A stretch of DNA of 64,000 nucleotides from Diaporthe sp. PMI_573 (Eukaryota; Ascomycota; Sordariomycetes; Diaporthales; Diaporthaceae), in assembly GCA_021399435.1 (NCBI GenBank), contig JAJTUP010000048.1:248001-312000 (forward strand), given 5' to 3'. Made by a program: the position numbers and the translations under genes. The notes below the pieces were generated by a model that did not search any database, was not told the DNA's origin, and was given only the letters and a program-made list of their open reading frames with translations. Numbering within the stretch: the stretch's first letter is position 1; each line of letters opens with the position of its first letter. This document shows, in pieces, positions 20,947-32,250 of this stretch.

Positions 20947-23900
20947 ACAAGTTTTGGCACGCACCACATTGGCCAGGAGCCTATCCTGCAATGCCTTATT
21001 TCCCGTCTGTCAATGCTGTTTGCTCGGACACCAGCGAGGTCTTGTCCCATGAGAGCAGAGACACGGCGGCGCAAATAAGCTATTGGGGGAGAACCTTCCT
21101 GCTAGTAGCCAACCAAGGTTCACTTCTTCACGCAGACATGACGTCTGATTGCTGCAAGTCAACAAGAGCCTCGTAGCTTCTAAGACGTCAACTTGTTTGC
21201 AGGCGCCAGTCTTTCTCAATTGTGTCCCATTTTATCAATTTTGTGCCTCATTCCGGATTACCAAACAAGGAGGATGGGTAGCTTAACCATTAGCGAGAGC
21301 AGTGCTGTGTCTGTCTGAGACTTGTTGATACTCTACGGGTACTACTCAAAGTCCCCTGGCTATAAATATCCAGTCGTGTTGAAAGACAGGAACAGTGTCT
21401 CATTCACTCGACCATCAGAACGTGAATTCCCCACCGAAACAAGTAATCGGCCGTCCATCAGTCATGGTTACATTGACCGGGGCGAAGAATGTCCCCTAGG
21501 ATACATACAAGTGACACGTTCATCGCAAGACTCGCGTCTCGCTGTGGCATTTTGGCAAGGGCCGCCGGCGGTCTTTCGACTCTATGGAGGTTAGACCGTG
21601 CTGCTCTAGAACTGTGCCGGGCTGGGAACGATGATGGACGGCTAGGAGGTCGTCCCCACACGGAGGCTTGGTGTCAAGGTCCGTAAGCAAATAGTGGGTA
21701 TATTCAGTATCTCTCTTGTCTAAGTTTGTACCTAAAGGCCGAAAGGCCGAGAACTACTTATAAATACCCCGAGGGGGCCGTATACTATACCTTCCTAACA
21801 GTCTACCCCCCTAAAAAGGTCTACGCCCTTATTGACAGATAAATTTGTAAAGTCTAAAATCTATATACTTACTTTTATTTTATAATATAGTATTATAATA
21901 TAGTATAGAGCTAATATCTATAAATTAAAGGATAAAAGTGTTGATAAAGTTAAAGCATAAAAGTTTGTAATCTATAATTCTAGATTACTGTAGTTATTTT
22001 TATGCGCGTGGGCTGGTTTGCCCGCCCCTTGCCACTTCCGGCCATTGGTGGCCGGGCTGTTGCCTCAGGCACCAGTCTCCCAGCCAGGGCTCCCGCTTTT
22101 TCAATGGTACGTCCTCAGCTTTTTTCTGCCGCCTTAGAAAACCCCTCGCCGTCTCGCCTTCCTCTATTGGGCACCGAATTCCAGAACCCGCGACGTCTCC
22201 TCGTCTCTCCCGCACAGGTGTGCCCAAGTAGCCTTAGCCGTGATTGATAGGGTCCGGCATAGCCGCGCCGATCAATTCGGCGGTATATGTGTAGGTAGGG
22301 GACAAAAAAGAGCGCACTCACAAACTGGACTCACCACCAGAAGTAACCACCTCCTCTAACAATACCTTCACTTCATAGTTCTATCTTTTAGCGAAAGATT
22401 TTTGAATGGAATTCAGGTCTCGCAAAATAATAATAAGATAACAAATAATCAATTAGTATGCTTATACTTATAGACTTTCTTGGATAATTTTATTTGAAAG
22501 GCCGTGTATTTTGCCCTTAAGTTAGGTGGACGCTTTTTTGTTGGTCCCCGTTGTGGTAGGTAGGCCGAGTCTCGACGGTCAGCATCGCAGCACCGATGCC
22601 ACGCGTAAAGTGCCCGCCAAAGTGGGCAAGGTAACACAACAGGTGGAAGATGCCCAAGGCGCACATGGCTGTAGCAGTTATATTGACCTAGGGTGGGATC
22701 AGCGTTATCTATCTTCCCCCAATGTACACTGAGTAGACTCAGCCCTACTGCTACCCTGGGGTAAGTATAATTACGAGTCACTCTCCTATCGTGAATTTCA
22801 AGAGCCTAACCAGCCTTCAGAACCAATATGTTGTATTTCGTAGCTTTGCGACCTCCGTCCTCTTCAAATAGGCACCCATGGTAGCAAATCACTAAGTTCT
22901 TACGGTCGACTTGCACCCCTGTTGCCATCAGACGTGAGAATTATCTCATTGGGAAGGTTGTACTGAATGGGGTAGCTACTAACTATCGAACTCTTTTGAA
23001 ACGAACAGTATAGTTCTTTTCAGAACCTCCATTCTGGCAGGAGTAGTAAAAGGATAATAGTTCAAGTCTATGTGTTTCAATGTACATCTTCGGCTGCCCG
23101 TTCTCGAGGCTTCAGAGGGGGCTACACTATTGAATACTGCTCAAGTTAGAACTACAAGCAAGCACTCCTAATGTGACTAACACACGGTTAATCTACGAAC
23201 TCGGTCATGAATATACTTATGCTAATATTCACGTGTCAATTGTCAGAGTATGGCTGCACGATTAGAGTCTTGCAAACGCTAATGACCTCCCATTATGTTA
23301 TATTTGCTCACGCTCATGATACCAAATAAGTTTACGCGGGACCAGCCTAGCATATATTGCTCGAGATAACAGCCTTAAAGTCCTCTTTTCCCTAATAGCA
23401 CATCCTGTGTATCTACTCGTTCTATATTATACGGTCCAGCGTCGGTGCCAACCACGCATGTTGTGCACCGTCGACTTTCATTTTGCATAGTCTACTTCCT
23501 TGGCTTCTTGGTGATTCGATTAAAATTGGTGCGAGTTTCATCTGTCTTTCTGATTCGTGACATTAACTTGGTGAGGATTGTTTCGGATCGCTTGACTGTA
23601 CGCCCCGACCTTGTTTTGATTTCTGTTTGGAACGATGATGGCGTCAGTCATCTCTTTCGATACTCGGCAAGAATATCATACAACGAGATCTCCGCCCGGG
23701 CGTTGCATTTTCATTGTCTTTGAGGCTGGATCGGCCTGAATGACTTGAGAACAACAGAGAGACTTTCAAAAATAGAAAATGATATACCGGCTGCCTGCTG
23801 GATTGCAAATTCGGACGCGTTATGGCGGAATCTGTAACGCACTTTACCGTACTTGTACCGATTGGACCCAGTGTGCGGGCACTAGAGTAAGTTTCGAGGA

Positions 23901-23983
23901 TGGCGAATTAGGAAATCGTCGCCTATCTTAGAAGAGCATATAATTTCCTCAGGCTTGCTCCCGCAGGTGCCGGGGCCCACAAC
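20947..23983. other. Gene-poor region with AT-rich relic
   Basis: 3 kb without a supported gene. About 21790-21990 is strongly AT-rich with TA-rich runs like RIP-mutated repeat DNA, set between GC-richer blocks. Open frames at 22000-22320 and 22449-22781 show no family features. A tandem AGGCCGAAAGGCCGA lies near 21738. Confidence 0.4.
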
Positions 23984-24436
23984 TTAGTGGGCGTGCAGGG
24001 GGACCCCAGGCTCGTTATCCTTTGCATAGACTTTAGCGTCGCCGGTAGAGGGAGAGCCATCAAGAGGAACCCGATAGAAACCGTACTGGCTATAGCATAT
24101 TATAAGGTTATCAAGTGTCATTGGGGTAAGTCGAACATCATTCAGGTTAATGGCGTGCGCGATGCAGTTGTATCGGCGGCTCTGCGGTGCAACAACTGTA
24201 TAGCCCACTACAATTTTGAGATAACTTACTTAGCATACTTCGCAATATGTAATAAGATATACAGAGGGTAGTGCTATGACGATCAGAGAGAGAATGAGCT
24301 TACCAGTCTTAACAATAGTTTCCATTTTACCATCCTTGTTAGGCCTCTTCTCAGTCTTGCACACTCTTTCAAAAGTCTTTAACATCCAGGCTTGGAAACT
24401 CTTCATAGGCTCGGGGTCGACCATGGATTGAGGCAT
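23984..24436 (-). CDS. Possible small protein resembling DUF7689-type proteins
   Basis: Two exons on the minus strand, 24436-24304 and 24207-23984, join in frame to 118 residues. The first encodes MKSFQAWMLKTFERVCKTE and NKDGKMETIVKT. The second encodes YTVVAPQSRRYNCIAHAI, then LDNLIICYSQYGFYRVP, DAKVYAKDNEPGVPLHAH. The N-C-I-A-x-A motif followed by an F/Y-x-x-x-G-F/Y segment and a K-V-x-x-Y-A strand with a later T/L-H-A-H is the pattern I associate with small proteins of the DUF7689 kind. It is short, lies in a repeat-rich stretch, and ends where the family usually continues, so it may be a remnant. Function is unknown. Confidence 0.35.
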
Positions 24437-25496
24437 GACTGCTGAAGCTCGAGTACAAAGATAAGGTTACAACTGAGGTGCTGGGGATGTATTGGATTAG
24501 GATGGCCGCGCCAGGCAAGGAGATTGAATCAAATGACAAAATGCTATGTTCAAGCAGCTGTTCACTTCCAAACGAGACAGTACAGCATGGCCTTTTATGC
24601 CATCATGACAATTACAGAGTGTACGGTTTCCCCCTTACTGTTTTCCGCTCGTTCCTGGTGAATATCAAATTGTGGAAAGCACTGCAGGCTGGCTCAAGCG
24701 AGCCTGAAACCTGCGGCCTGGCCGTCTTGTAGCAAATGGATAATTTTGACAACATTGGATCCGTCATGGCCGCCGGCGCCACTCAATTCAAAGGGAAAAT
24801 ACAGGAAGCACATGGAAAGCCTGAAGCGAAAGGCTCAAAATAGCTCAAATACGCACGAGACCTGGCCGCCAGACCTGTGAGTCGGTCCGGAAAGCCCAGC
24901 AGGCCATGCGGCCAGAAGGCGTGGAAGGACAGTGAGGTCATCATTCACAAAAAAATTAGATCGGAAGTACAATGCAGTACTTTGTTTCTTGATCAAGTCT
25001 GTAGCATAGACATGTACTGAGTGGGCCAGTGGGGAGTTGTTGGTTTACCTATGGCTGTTGGCTGCAGGACTGCTACCAACACAGATGTGCCCGCCCCCAC
25101 TGGAACCAAGGTCGAGTGGGCACCTACTCTGTTGTACTGATAGTTGCTATATGTAGAAAGTCGCGCATCCATTTTTGTGGGCCATCTAGTCATGTCCTTC
25201 AAGCCCATCTATTTGGAGGCACTTTGGTCTTTGGGTCCCAAAATGTTGGCCATCGTTTGTCTTCTGCAAAATGCCACGTGACCCGATTGGATCGTGGTAC
25301 GCGGTCCGGCCCACCTCAGCTGCTAAAGACTGGAGTAAAGGATCAGAAATACTTAAACCCTGCCCCTCTCCATACTTTGCTTCTGCGTCTTGACTGTCAA
25401 ATAGCGTAAACTCCCAAGCTCATTTATGCCCGCAAACACTGATTTCCCTTCCTTGCTATTCTCAACCGTGTTTAATTCATTTAAAGCTAAGTCAAT
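24437..25496. other. Intergenic region
   Basis: No supported gene. A short frame starting ATG at 24737 (FKGKIQEAHGKPEAKGSK) ends after 33 codons and could be a remnant of a small CsbD-like protein, but the evidence is too thin to call. Confidence 0.35.
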
Positions 25497-26807
25497 ATGG
25501 GGCATTTCGACGACTGCACACCAGATCAGCGTTTCACCAAGTCCGGTCCTGACCTGTGGCATGAGACCGGCACCAAGAAAGTCATTATCGACTGGGATCA
25601 ACGACGCTTCATTACCGTTGGGACCGCGTGGGAGGAGGAGGATGACGAATTCTTTTTCTGTGCACTCGCAGAGCACATTGACGATATCCCCTCAGACGTC
25701 ACGCGGATTGAGGTTGGAGAGCATGGCGAACTACTGAAGTCCATGGCTGACCCAGATGAGGATCAGACCAAGATTCCCTTCTATCCCTCGCGGTCAGACT
25801 ACCCAAAGCAGGTGCCGCAGATCAGGCGCGAGCGGCTCGTGGAGATCAGCCGCATGGGCGTCCAGGTTGACCTGTGCGAGTACGCCTCTACACCTGGCGC
25901 TGGCTTGCCGCCGCAGCAAGTCGCATTCAAATACTACATCAACGAGGGCAATATGGCAGCCATTTGGGATGAAGGAAACTGCCTTCTCCGCATGCCCAAG
26001 CACTCTAACATCATTTCATTCCAGAGTCTTATTATTGACCATATCGAAGGCCAAGACAAAGTAGTCGGCTTTACAACCCCATTCATACCAGGGGGAACTA
26101 TCGACAATAATGTCTCCAGGCCGTTTAAGCTTAAGCACCTAAGGCAGTTAACCTCAACTATCGACCACCTTAACCTTGAGCTAGACATCTCCCACGGTGA
26201 CATTACACCATACAACCTTCTTATCGATGAGACTACAGATAATATCATTATCTTCGACTTTAATCTCGCCAGCAGGATAGGCTGGGAGGACAAAGATCTG
26301 AAAACGCAGGATTATGATCCGGCGCGCAATGATGTTAAGTTTGCTGCCTTTACGCTATACGAAATTATCACCCGGGACACACACCTACGCGACGAGAACT
26401 TCCCCAATGAGCTAGATATCGCCATGGTTCTTGACACGTCAGATTGGGAGAAGCATGAGGACGTTGTCCTCGACGCCGCCGTGGAGGAATACAGGCGACA
26501 CCTTGATGAATGGATCGCGACGCGCCAGGCCGATCTAGGCGAAGGGGCAAAGGAGGAGCAGGCGCAGATGCCAACATGCTGGAACCAAGCCCCCAGCGCA
26601 CTTGATTGGCCGTCACCTCCAGAGCTACCCGAGGTGCTATTCATTGGGGTAATGTTGAGAGTGCCTGCACAATTAAGGCGCGAGTTGGTCCAACACGGTA
26701 CCAAGTTCTTGTCGTGGCCGCGACCCCCTAGCTGCGCGCTGCCTCTGCCTGAAGGCAAGAAGTTACTTGCCACTGGGAAAGTGGTGGAGCTTCACCGTGA
26801 TGTGTAG
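25497..26807 (+). CDS. Atypical protein-kinase-like protein
   Basis: A single open frame of 436 residues. The N-terminal 110 residues are acidic and unassigned. The kinase-like part has QVAFKYY (the VAIK lysine position), then LDISHGDITPYNLLIDE, matching HxDxxxxN of the catalytic loop with HGD in place of HRD. IIIFDFNLASRIG follows at the DFG position with N replacing G. The activation segment leads to DPARNDVKFAAFTLYEIITRD, like the DVWSLG region. Such DFN kinases are common in fungal accessory regions and may be weak or inactive kinases. No glycine-rich loop is obvious. The gene has no introns and stands alone between repeat-rich stretches, which suggests a dispensable location. The role is unknown. 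Confidence 0.8.
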   Translation: MGHFDDCTPDQRFTKSGPDLWHETGTKKVIIDWDQRRFITVGTAWEEEDDEFFFCALAEHIDDIPSDVTRIEVGEHGELLKSMADPDEDQTKIPFYPSRSDYPKQVPQIRRERLVEISRMGVQVDLCEYASTPGAGLPPQQVAFKYYINEGNMAAIWDEGNCLLRMPKHSNIISFQSLIIDHIEGQDKVVGFTTPFIPGGTIDNNVSRPFKLKHLRQLTSTIDHLNLELDISHGDITPYNLLIDETTDNIIIFDFNLASRIGWEDKDLKTQDYDPARNDVKFAAFTLYEIITRDTHLRDENFPNELDIAMVLDTSDWEKHEDVVLDAAVEEYRRHLDEWIATRQADLGEGAKEEQAQMPTCWNQAPSALDWPSPPELPEVLFIGVMLRVPAQLRRELVQHGTKFLSWPRPPSCALPLPEGKKLLATGKVVELHRDV

Positions 26808-28794
26808 TGACAATGGGAATCTCGGACTGAGGCGTAGAGGCAACCTTAACAACTTTGTAATTTAAATTGATGGCAAAGTTTGCTACAGCTGTCCATGAAC
26901 ACTGTAAGGGTCTAGAACTTTTGGTATCCAAACCCCTTAATAAACGTCTACTGCCACGGTCCCTGTAAAGCTCCCTCTACAAGGTCAACATAGAACTTTG
27001 TATAGGCCAGCCTATTAATAGTGCTAAAGGCAGGCAAACCATGGGCATTTATCTTATCGGCATAGTAAAATCTAGATAAGAGATTAGATGTATCTTATTA
27101 TGTTAGTAGACTTAAGAATATATGTGTCTAACGCTGGGTGCTAGGAGTTTAACGTAATCTTCTCGTTTTCTTACTGCAACGGGCTTTATTATAATTGTTA
27201 GCATTTAATATCTGCATTACCCATCTATTTCGTGTATAAGTTTACAATAGGAGATGAAACTTGACCTGCTTAGATGCTAGGTAGCATATGAATGGATGGA
27301 ATCAAGAGCAATTAAACGGAATTTCGGCACGAAGCTGCGTGACTTATTCTAGTCACCAAGGGGTGGTTGACCTCGAATGCTTGTTTGCTACATAACTATT
27401 CAATAATCTGCTAAGTATAGGACCAGAGCAGTTCATCATTAACTTATCAGCGATTTCTCGCGCCCCTCGACTAAACCCAATCCGCGATTATCCACTCACC
27501 TCGACTAAACCCTGCTAGCGATTTCTCGCGCCCCTTAACACCCTATTAGCCATCAACGTAGAGAGCAAGGGTCCACCATTTTCCAGACTAGGCTGGTAGA
27601 GACATACCACCTTTTATACTGGGGCTCACGGCTCATGCTGTTGTTAGTACCTTGGGGCCTTGCATTTGCTATTTTTTTTGTCCTCAAGCAACCAGCTGCC
27701 TTCACATGAAACTTTTTTCTTTTCCATATGCGGGTCTTCCGTCATTAGCTTCTCAAACGTCTTATATAGCTTCTTTAAATCCTTCCTCATCGTGCCTCGA
27801 TATTGTTTTAATCCCCATGTGATCTACTTTGATTTAGTTGTTAGAATGGGGCAAGCCGTCATGACGACCCTGCTGCCCTTGCCGAGCCGCGCGGTATAGG
27901 GAACGAGGCGCGATGCCATAATATCATGAATGTAGTAGGCTCTAAGGACCTTGTGATTATGTTTCCGGATCGATAGATTTGTCGAGCACTTACTCTTTGA
28001 AGTAGGTATTTATGCGATAGGCTGAGCTTGTTCTTGATGGCGTCGGTATATTAAATCGGTTGCCTATGCCCGCTTTGCTAAGTATTAGTTTGATCTGCTT
28101 ATGGAGCAAGCGAGTGATCTTATTCTGTCTGCTGGCAATCTAATCGTGAAATAAAGTGTAATGATTAATTGAGTACTGTGATTTGAGTAGTGAGTAAATA
28201 AAGCATCACACAGTCCTACCGGAGTCGGAGGTCTTGGCTGGCTGCAAATGGTCTGTTTACAAAGCTAGGCTGCACCCGAAGGCGGTGGCTGCCTGTTGGG
28301 GTCCCGTAACGGATTCCGGCCTGCACCGTTTTTCGACAGCCAGCGGAAAGAGGCAGGCGGTCAGTTCGTCCCTGGATTGCCTGGCACCCAAGGTCGATTC
28401 CACAATGGGCAGACGTGGGCTTGACTGCCCAAGCTGCTGTATACGTGTTGCTATGGTGTTATGGACTCGTGTCTTTTTCACGAGGAATCTCGATCACTTC
28501 CCGATTGATGGGGGCGCGCGCCCATGATGATGCCATCGTGCCGCTGTATGAGTGAACTAGGTACTGCCCCTCTTGAGACCGCCCCCGTCTCGCCAGGCAT
28601 TTGTAATGCCGTAGTAGGCGCTCCCCCACCTCGGAACTACATATTGACGCGCTGTCACTGTTGTTTCGTCAAGCAGTTTGGCGATCTTTTGAAAAATAAC
28701 ATCGAAATTGTTGCATGCCATATTGCATCGTCGGTCGCAATAAAACTTCTTCATCACTTGCAATCATCTTCTGCCCGCATTAACTACCTCATCA
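26808..28794. other. Gene-poor, AT-rich interval
   Basis: No supported gene in 2 kb. About 26900-27300 is AT-rich with interrupted frames. A 34-bp tandem repeat lies at 27450-27551. Around 27650-27890 the minus strand has a run resembling coding sequence (KKLYKTFEKLMTEDPHMEKK) that I cannot assign. Confidence 0.4.
27450..27551. repeat. 34-bp minisatellite, three units
   Basis: Units start at 27450, 27484 and 27518. Units 1 and 3 begin GCGATTTCTCGCGCCCCT; units 1 and 2 share CCTCGACTAAACCC. The period is exactly 34 bases. Confidence 0.8.
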
Positions 28795-29849
28795 ATGTCT
28801 TCTGCCAAGATTCAGAGTGTCGCAGTGGTCGGTGTAAGTGCTCACGGGCTACAATGCTGCCCACCCCAGACCGGAACACAGAACTTGAACCGAGGCGGGA
28901 ACTGACAATTGCGAAAATTCACTCCAGGGCACCGGAACTTTAGGGAAACCTATTGTACAGGAGCTCGTTGCTCAGGGCTTCCGCGTGACTGTCTTGTCGC
29001 GAAGCAACAAGCAAGATGACCTGCTCAATACCAAAGCTGCAGTAAAGACGGTGGATTATGACAGCCTCGAGTCCCTCAAGGCCGCTCTAGCGGGCCAGGA
29101 CGCCGTGGTGTCAACAATTGCCTCTCCTGCTGTGGGCACGACCCAGCAGACAGTCCTTGACGCTGCTTACGCATCTGGAGTGAAGCGCTTCATCCCATCC
29201 GAGTTTGGTATTAACACCCGCAAGCTTCAAGGCTTGAAGGTTGCGCAGATCTTGGGCGGAAAGATCAAGCTTGTGGAAGACCTTCAGAAGAAGGCCCAGG
29301 AAAACAAGAGCTTCACTTGGACTGGGATATCCAATGGGCTCTTTTTCCATTACGTGCGTTGCCCATCGCTTTATCACGGCTATCCGGTTCAGCAACGCTG
29401 ACAGCCCTGTCCAGTTCGGCTTCGATACGAAGGCGAAGAAAGCCACGATCTACGACTCCGGAAACGAGCCTTTCCAAACGAGTAGCCTCGGACTGATTGC
29501 GAAGGCTGTGGCATCTGTGCTGAAGCACCCTCAAGAAACTGCAAACAAATACCTGTCCATCGCCTCGTTCCAGCCGTCCTTGAACGAGATCCTCCAGATT
29601 GTGGAGCAGGAGACCGGTGCTAAGTGGACTGTCGAGAGTTTAGACACACAAGATTTGCAGAAGACGGGCGAGGAGAAATTGTCCAAGGGCGATTTCACCG
29701 CATTCAGAGAGTTATTAAGGGTTCATATCCACCGCGACGGGGACGGACATTCTGTTCCGGAGGGTGAACTAGCTAATGGGCTGCTTGAACTGCCTCAAGA
29801 GGACCTGCGTGACTCGATTAGGAAGTGGCTGTTGGCCGGTGCGGTCTAA
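28795..29849 (+). CDS. NmrA-like / isoflavone-reductase-like NAD(P)-binding protein
   Basis: Three exons, 28795-28833, 28928-29353 and 29415-29849, give 299 residues. The N-terminus VAVVGGTGTLGKPIVQEL is a GxxGxxG dinucleotide-binding loop split by the first intron. VTVLSRSN follows at the end of strand 2, then DAVVSTIASPA and GVKRFIPSEFGIN, typical of NmrA and isoflavone-reductase-like atypical short-chain dehydrogenases. Such proteins either reduce small phenolic substrates or sense NADP redox state; which applies is not evident. The second intron removes the segment after NGLFFHY and rejoins at FGFDTKAKKATIYDSG; a few residues usually present there are missing. It looks intact. The introns are not of the repeated kinds. 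Confidence 0.9.
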
Positions 29850-30516
29850 GTCTGTCTGAGATTTTATCTCAAGCCCTCCGTGCTCAGTTCGACTTGTGGG
29901 AGATAGGCATGGGCCTGCTTGTACCCCTGGCCTCGAGGCTCTTGAATCCAGTTCATAGTACAGTCGTACTTGGTGTTACCTGTCACTTTGATTCAAAGAG
30001 GTACTGCATGTTGGACTTTGGAGCCAGATCTTGGATTTTTCAGCCGCTCCATGTGATCCGTGGCCTCTGCATCTACGCACATTGCACCGCGTATATTGAA
30101 TAAATGTGCTGGGGACTACTAAAAAATAGCAGAACACGTCGCTGTTAAAATGAAACTGTTGAAGAAGAAACTTTTCAATCTAAAGACGAGGTATTGAATT
30201 ACGAATGTACCTTTAAACGTCTGTGTTGCACGAGATATTCGACGCCATGTGCATTGACAACCTTCGTGAACAAAGGTACAAGAAATTACTCATATTCCAA
30301 ACGTTAAAGCTCGGCTTGAGACATCTGCCACTGAAAAGCCCTCTGACAATGTCTTCCATAGAATATACGCCCAAAACCACTCAGAACGCAATAAGGCACG
30401 CATGCTGAGCCGCGGTGTATCAATACGTAGTTTATCTTCTGAAGGTTACTTGCCAGTGCTGAAGCGATGTTCTTGATTAAGAGAGTGTTGCAAAATACAG
30501 ATAACTTCTCAATGAA
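29850..30516. other. Convergent intergenic region
   Basis: No gene is seen between the NmrA-like stop and the DUF3445 stop. Two short open frames lack support. Confidence 0.5.
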
Positions 30517-32250
30517 TCAGAAACCTTGCTGAGCATGCCACTTTTCTTCCCATCCAGGGAAAAAGGGACTCTCGTCCAGGGTATGAACATCCCAGTCGCT
30601 CGGTACAACTCCTTTCTCAATCTGCTCCTGGGCCCACTTTGCACATGCCTCTATGGTGATATCTTTGACATAGTCCACAGCCTTGTAGTCAATCAGACTT
30701 TTCTTACCCTCCTGCAAGACTTTGAGCAATATAGCGGGCACAAAAGGCTCGTCTCTAACCTCGGTGATCTGAGAGAAAACCGCCTTGAAATTAAAAACGA
30801 TTGCACCACTGAGCGGCAACCTCCGCAATGTCTGGTAGTCGCACCTCAATTTCACGTCATTGATGGTCAGATCGTCCTTTCGCGCAGCAAAGATGCTGCG
30901 CTCCCATGACTTATTCTGCATCATGCGTGGGCTGCTAAATAACGGGGCGTGATCCTCCAGACTCCAGCTACACCGCTGAATAGGCTGGTCGACCGCCATC
31001 TTGGCGAAGAATCGATCCAAGCTGAATGCCATTTTCTCGGCAAAGTCGGGTACGTCTTGGTGGATGTTCCTCAGTGGCTTGCCTCGGTGCAGACCGATAT
31101 CCCCTGCGGCATTTAGAGTCAGCTTTCAAAGGACCAATGGAGTAGTCTCATATACAAATTATGGGAGGAAATGGTCACAATTTGGCCATAATCTATCTTA
31201 AAGCCAGCAGCGTGACAAGTTCTTTGAGGCACAGGCCACAAATGGGAGAGGCGTTTCCTTGAAGAGTGAAGATTGTGTCCAGGGGCTGCTTACACCCAAC
31301 TGATGAGCACACCATCGCTGCCCGCAGGTAATAAAAGCCGTCGTGCTCGTTTCGAAAGACCAGGGCGTAGTCTTCCGGTATATTTTGGTAGACTATCTCC
31401 AACGGCGCTAAGTATGACGTTAGTCCTGCTACGGATCCTAAAGTGTTGCATTCTAGAACATTCCAAAACATGAAAGACGGGGATCCGTGACAGGAGAGGA
31501 GTGATACTTACGAGTTTTGAGGAGGTCTGTTCTTGTGTCGAGGAGACGGTTTTGGAGGATGGTGTTATCGTTGTCGAGTCTGAAGTATTGAGGATAGCGC
31601 TTGCAAATGAATTGAACCAGCATTTCCATGAGTTCTCGGCATGCTAGTTCTGAACCCGGGTCAGAGTAGAAGATGAGTTCCCCATGCTTCTCTTTGAGGT
31701 GCTGCCTTTGCTTCATGACCCAGACATAGCTCTGCTCTAGCTCAACCCACCAATCGGGGTCAAATCTGTAATGAGCCATAGTTTGATGATAAGTCCACCT
31801 GAAGGGTCGGAATGGTCGAAAGGTGGCTTTTTTGATATCAAATTGTGGCCCGTACGGTTCAGGATATCGCACACCAGTGAGAGTTGAGTAGTCTGGAAAT
31901 CTTCCAAGGGCTCGTATGTCCTGCGTCGAGAATCCAGTCGGAGTGTATAGATCATCTCGGTCCCAGTCTGCCGTACGAGTTGATGGCACGGCGCATTTCC
32001 GCAGTACTTCGGGAGGGACATGATCGTCAGGGCCGGCCGAACCCTTCAGCTCCAGCCCAGCCAGCGTGTGGCGCCTAGAGGGGGGAAATTGAAAGATCCA
32101 AGGGCAATTTTCGACCGCTGCAGTCGCATCTTTGACACAGAGAGCGCCTTTTCTTCGAGTAAGGTGGAATACGAGGCCAAGAAATGCAAGAATGACTACA
32201 CAAGCAGCTTGTGGAACAACGCCCGTTCTCGTGAAAAGTATCCTCTCCAT
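30517..32250 (-). CDS. DUF3445 protein, heme-dependent oxidative N-demethylase-like, membrane-anchored
   Basis: Three exons on the minus strand, 32250-31512, 31407-31294 and 31103-30517, give 479 residues. An N-terminal hydrophobic helix (VVPQAACVVILAFLGLVFHL) is followed by RRKG, suggesting a membrane anchor. The core PFRPFRWTYHQTMAHYRFDPDWWVELEQ and, near the C-terminus, TLRRLPLSGAIVFNFKAVF are hallmarks of DUF3445, whose characterised bacterial member is the alpha subunit of a heme-dependent oxidative N-demethylase. The join GWDIGLHRGKPLRNIHQDVP across intron 2 is what the family predicts. Both introns are introner-like elements, intron 1 of family 1 and intron 2 of family 2, so this gene carries one of each. 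The physiological substrate is unknown. Confidence 0.9.
31104..31293 (-). repeat. Introner-like element family 2, copy 4 (DUF3445 intron 2)
   Basis: This 190-nt minus-strand intron starts GTAAGCAGCCCCTGGACA, contains CCTCTCCCATTTGTGGCCTG and GCTGCTGGCTTTAAGATAG, and ends TTGGTCCTTTGAAAGCTGAC then TCTAAATGCCGCAG. It is closest to the receptor copy at 49406-49599. Removal restores the DUF3445 reading frame exactly. Confidence 0.87.
31408..31511 (-). repeat. Introner-like element family 1, copy 4 (DUF3445 intron 1)
   Basis: This 104-nt minus-strand intron runs from GTAAGTATCACTCC through CCCGTCTTTCATGTTTTGGA and AGGATCCGTAGCAGG to a TAG acceptor. It aligns end to end with the transporter intron at 4254-4357 although the host genes are unrelated. 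Confidence 0.87.

Noticed and set aside
23941..24000. Possible tRNA-like GC-rich segment
   Set aside because: No cloverleaf with conserved T-loop (GGTTCRA) or D-loop could be drawn.
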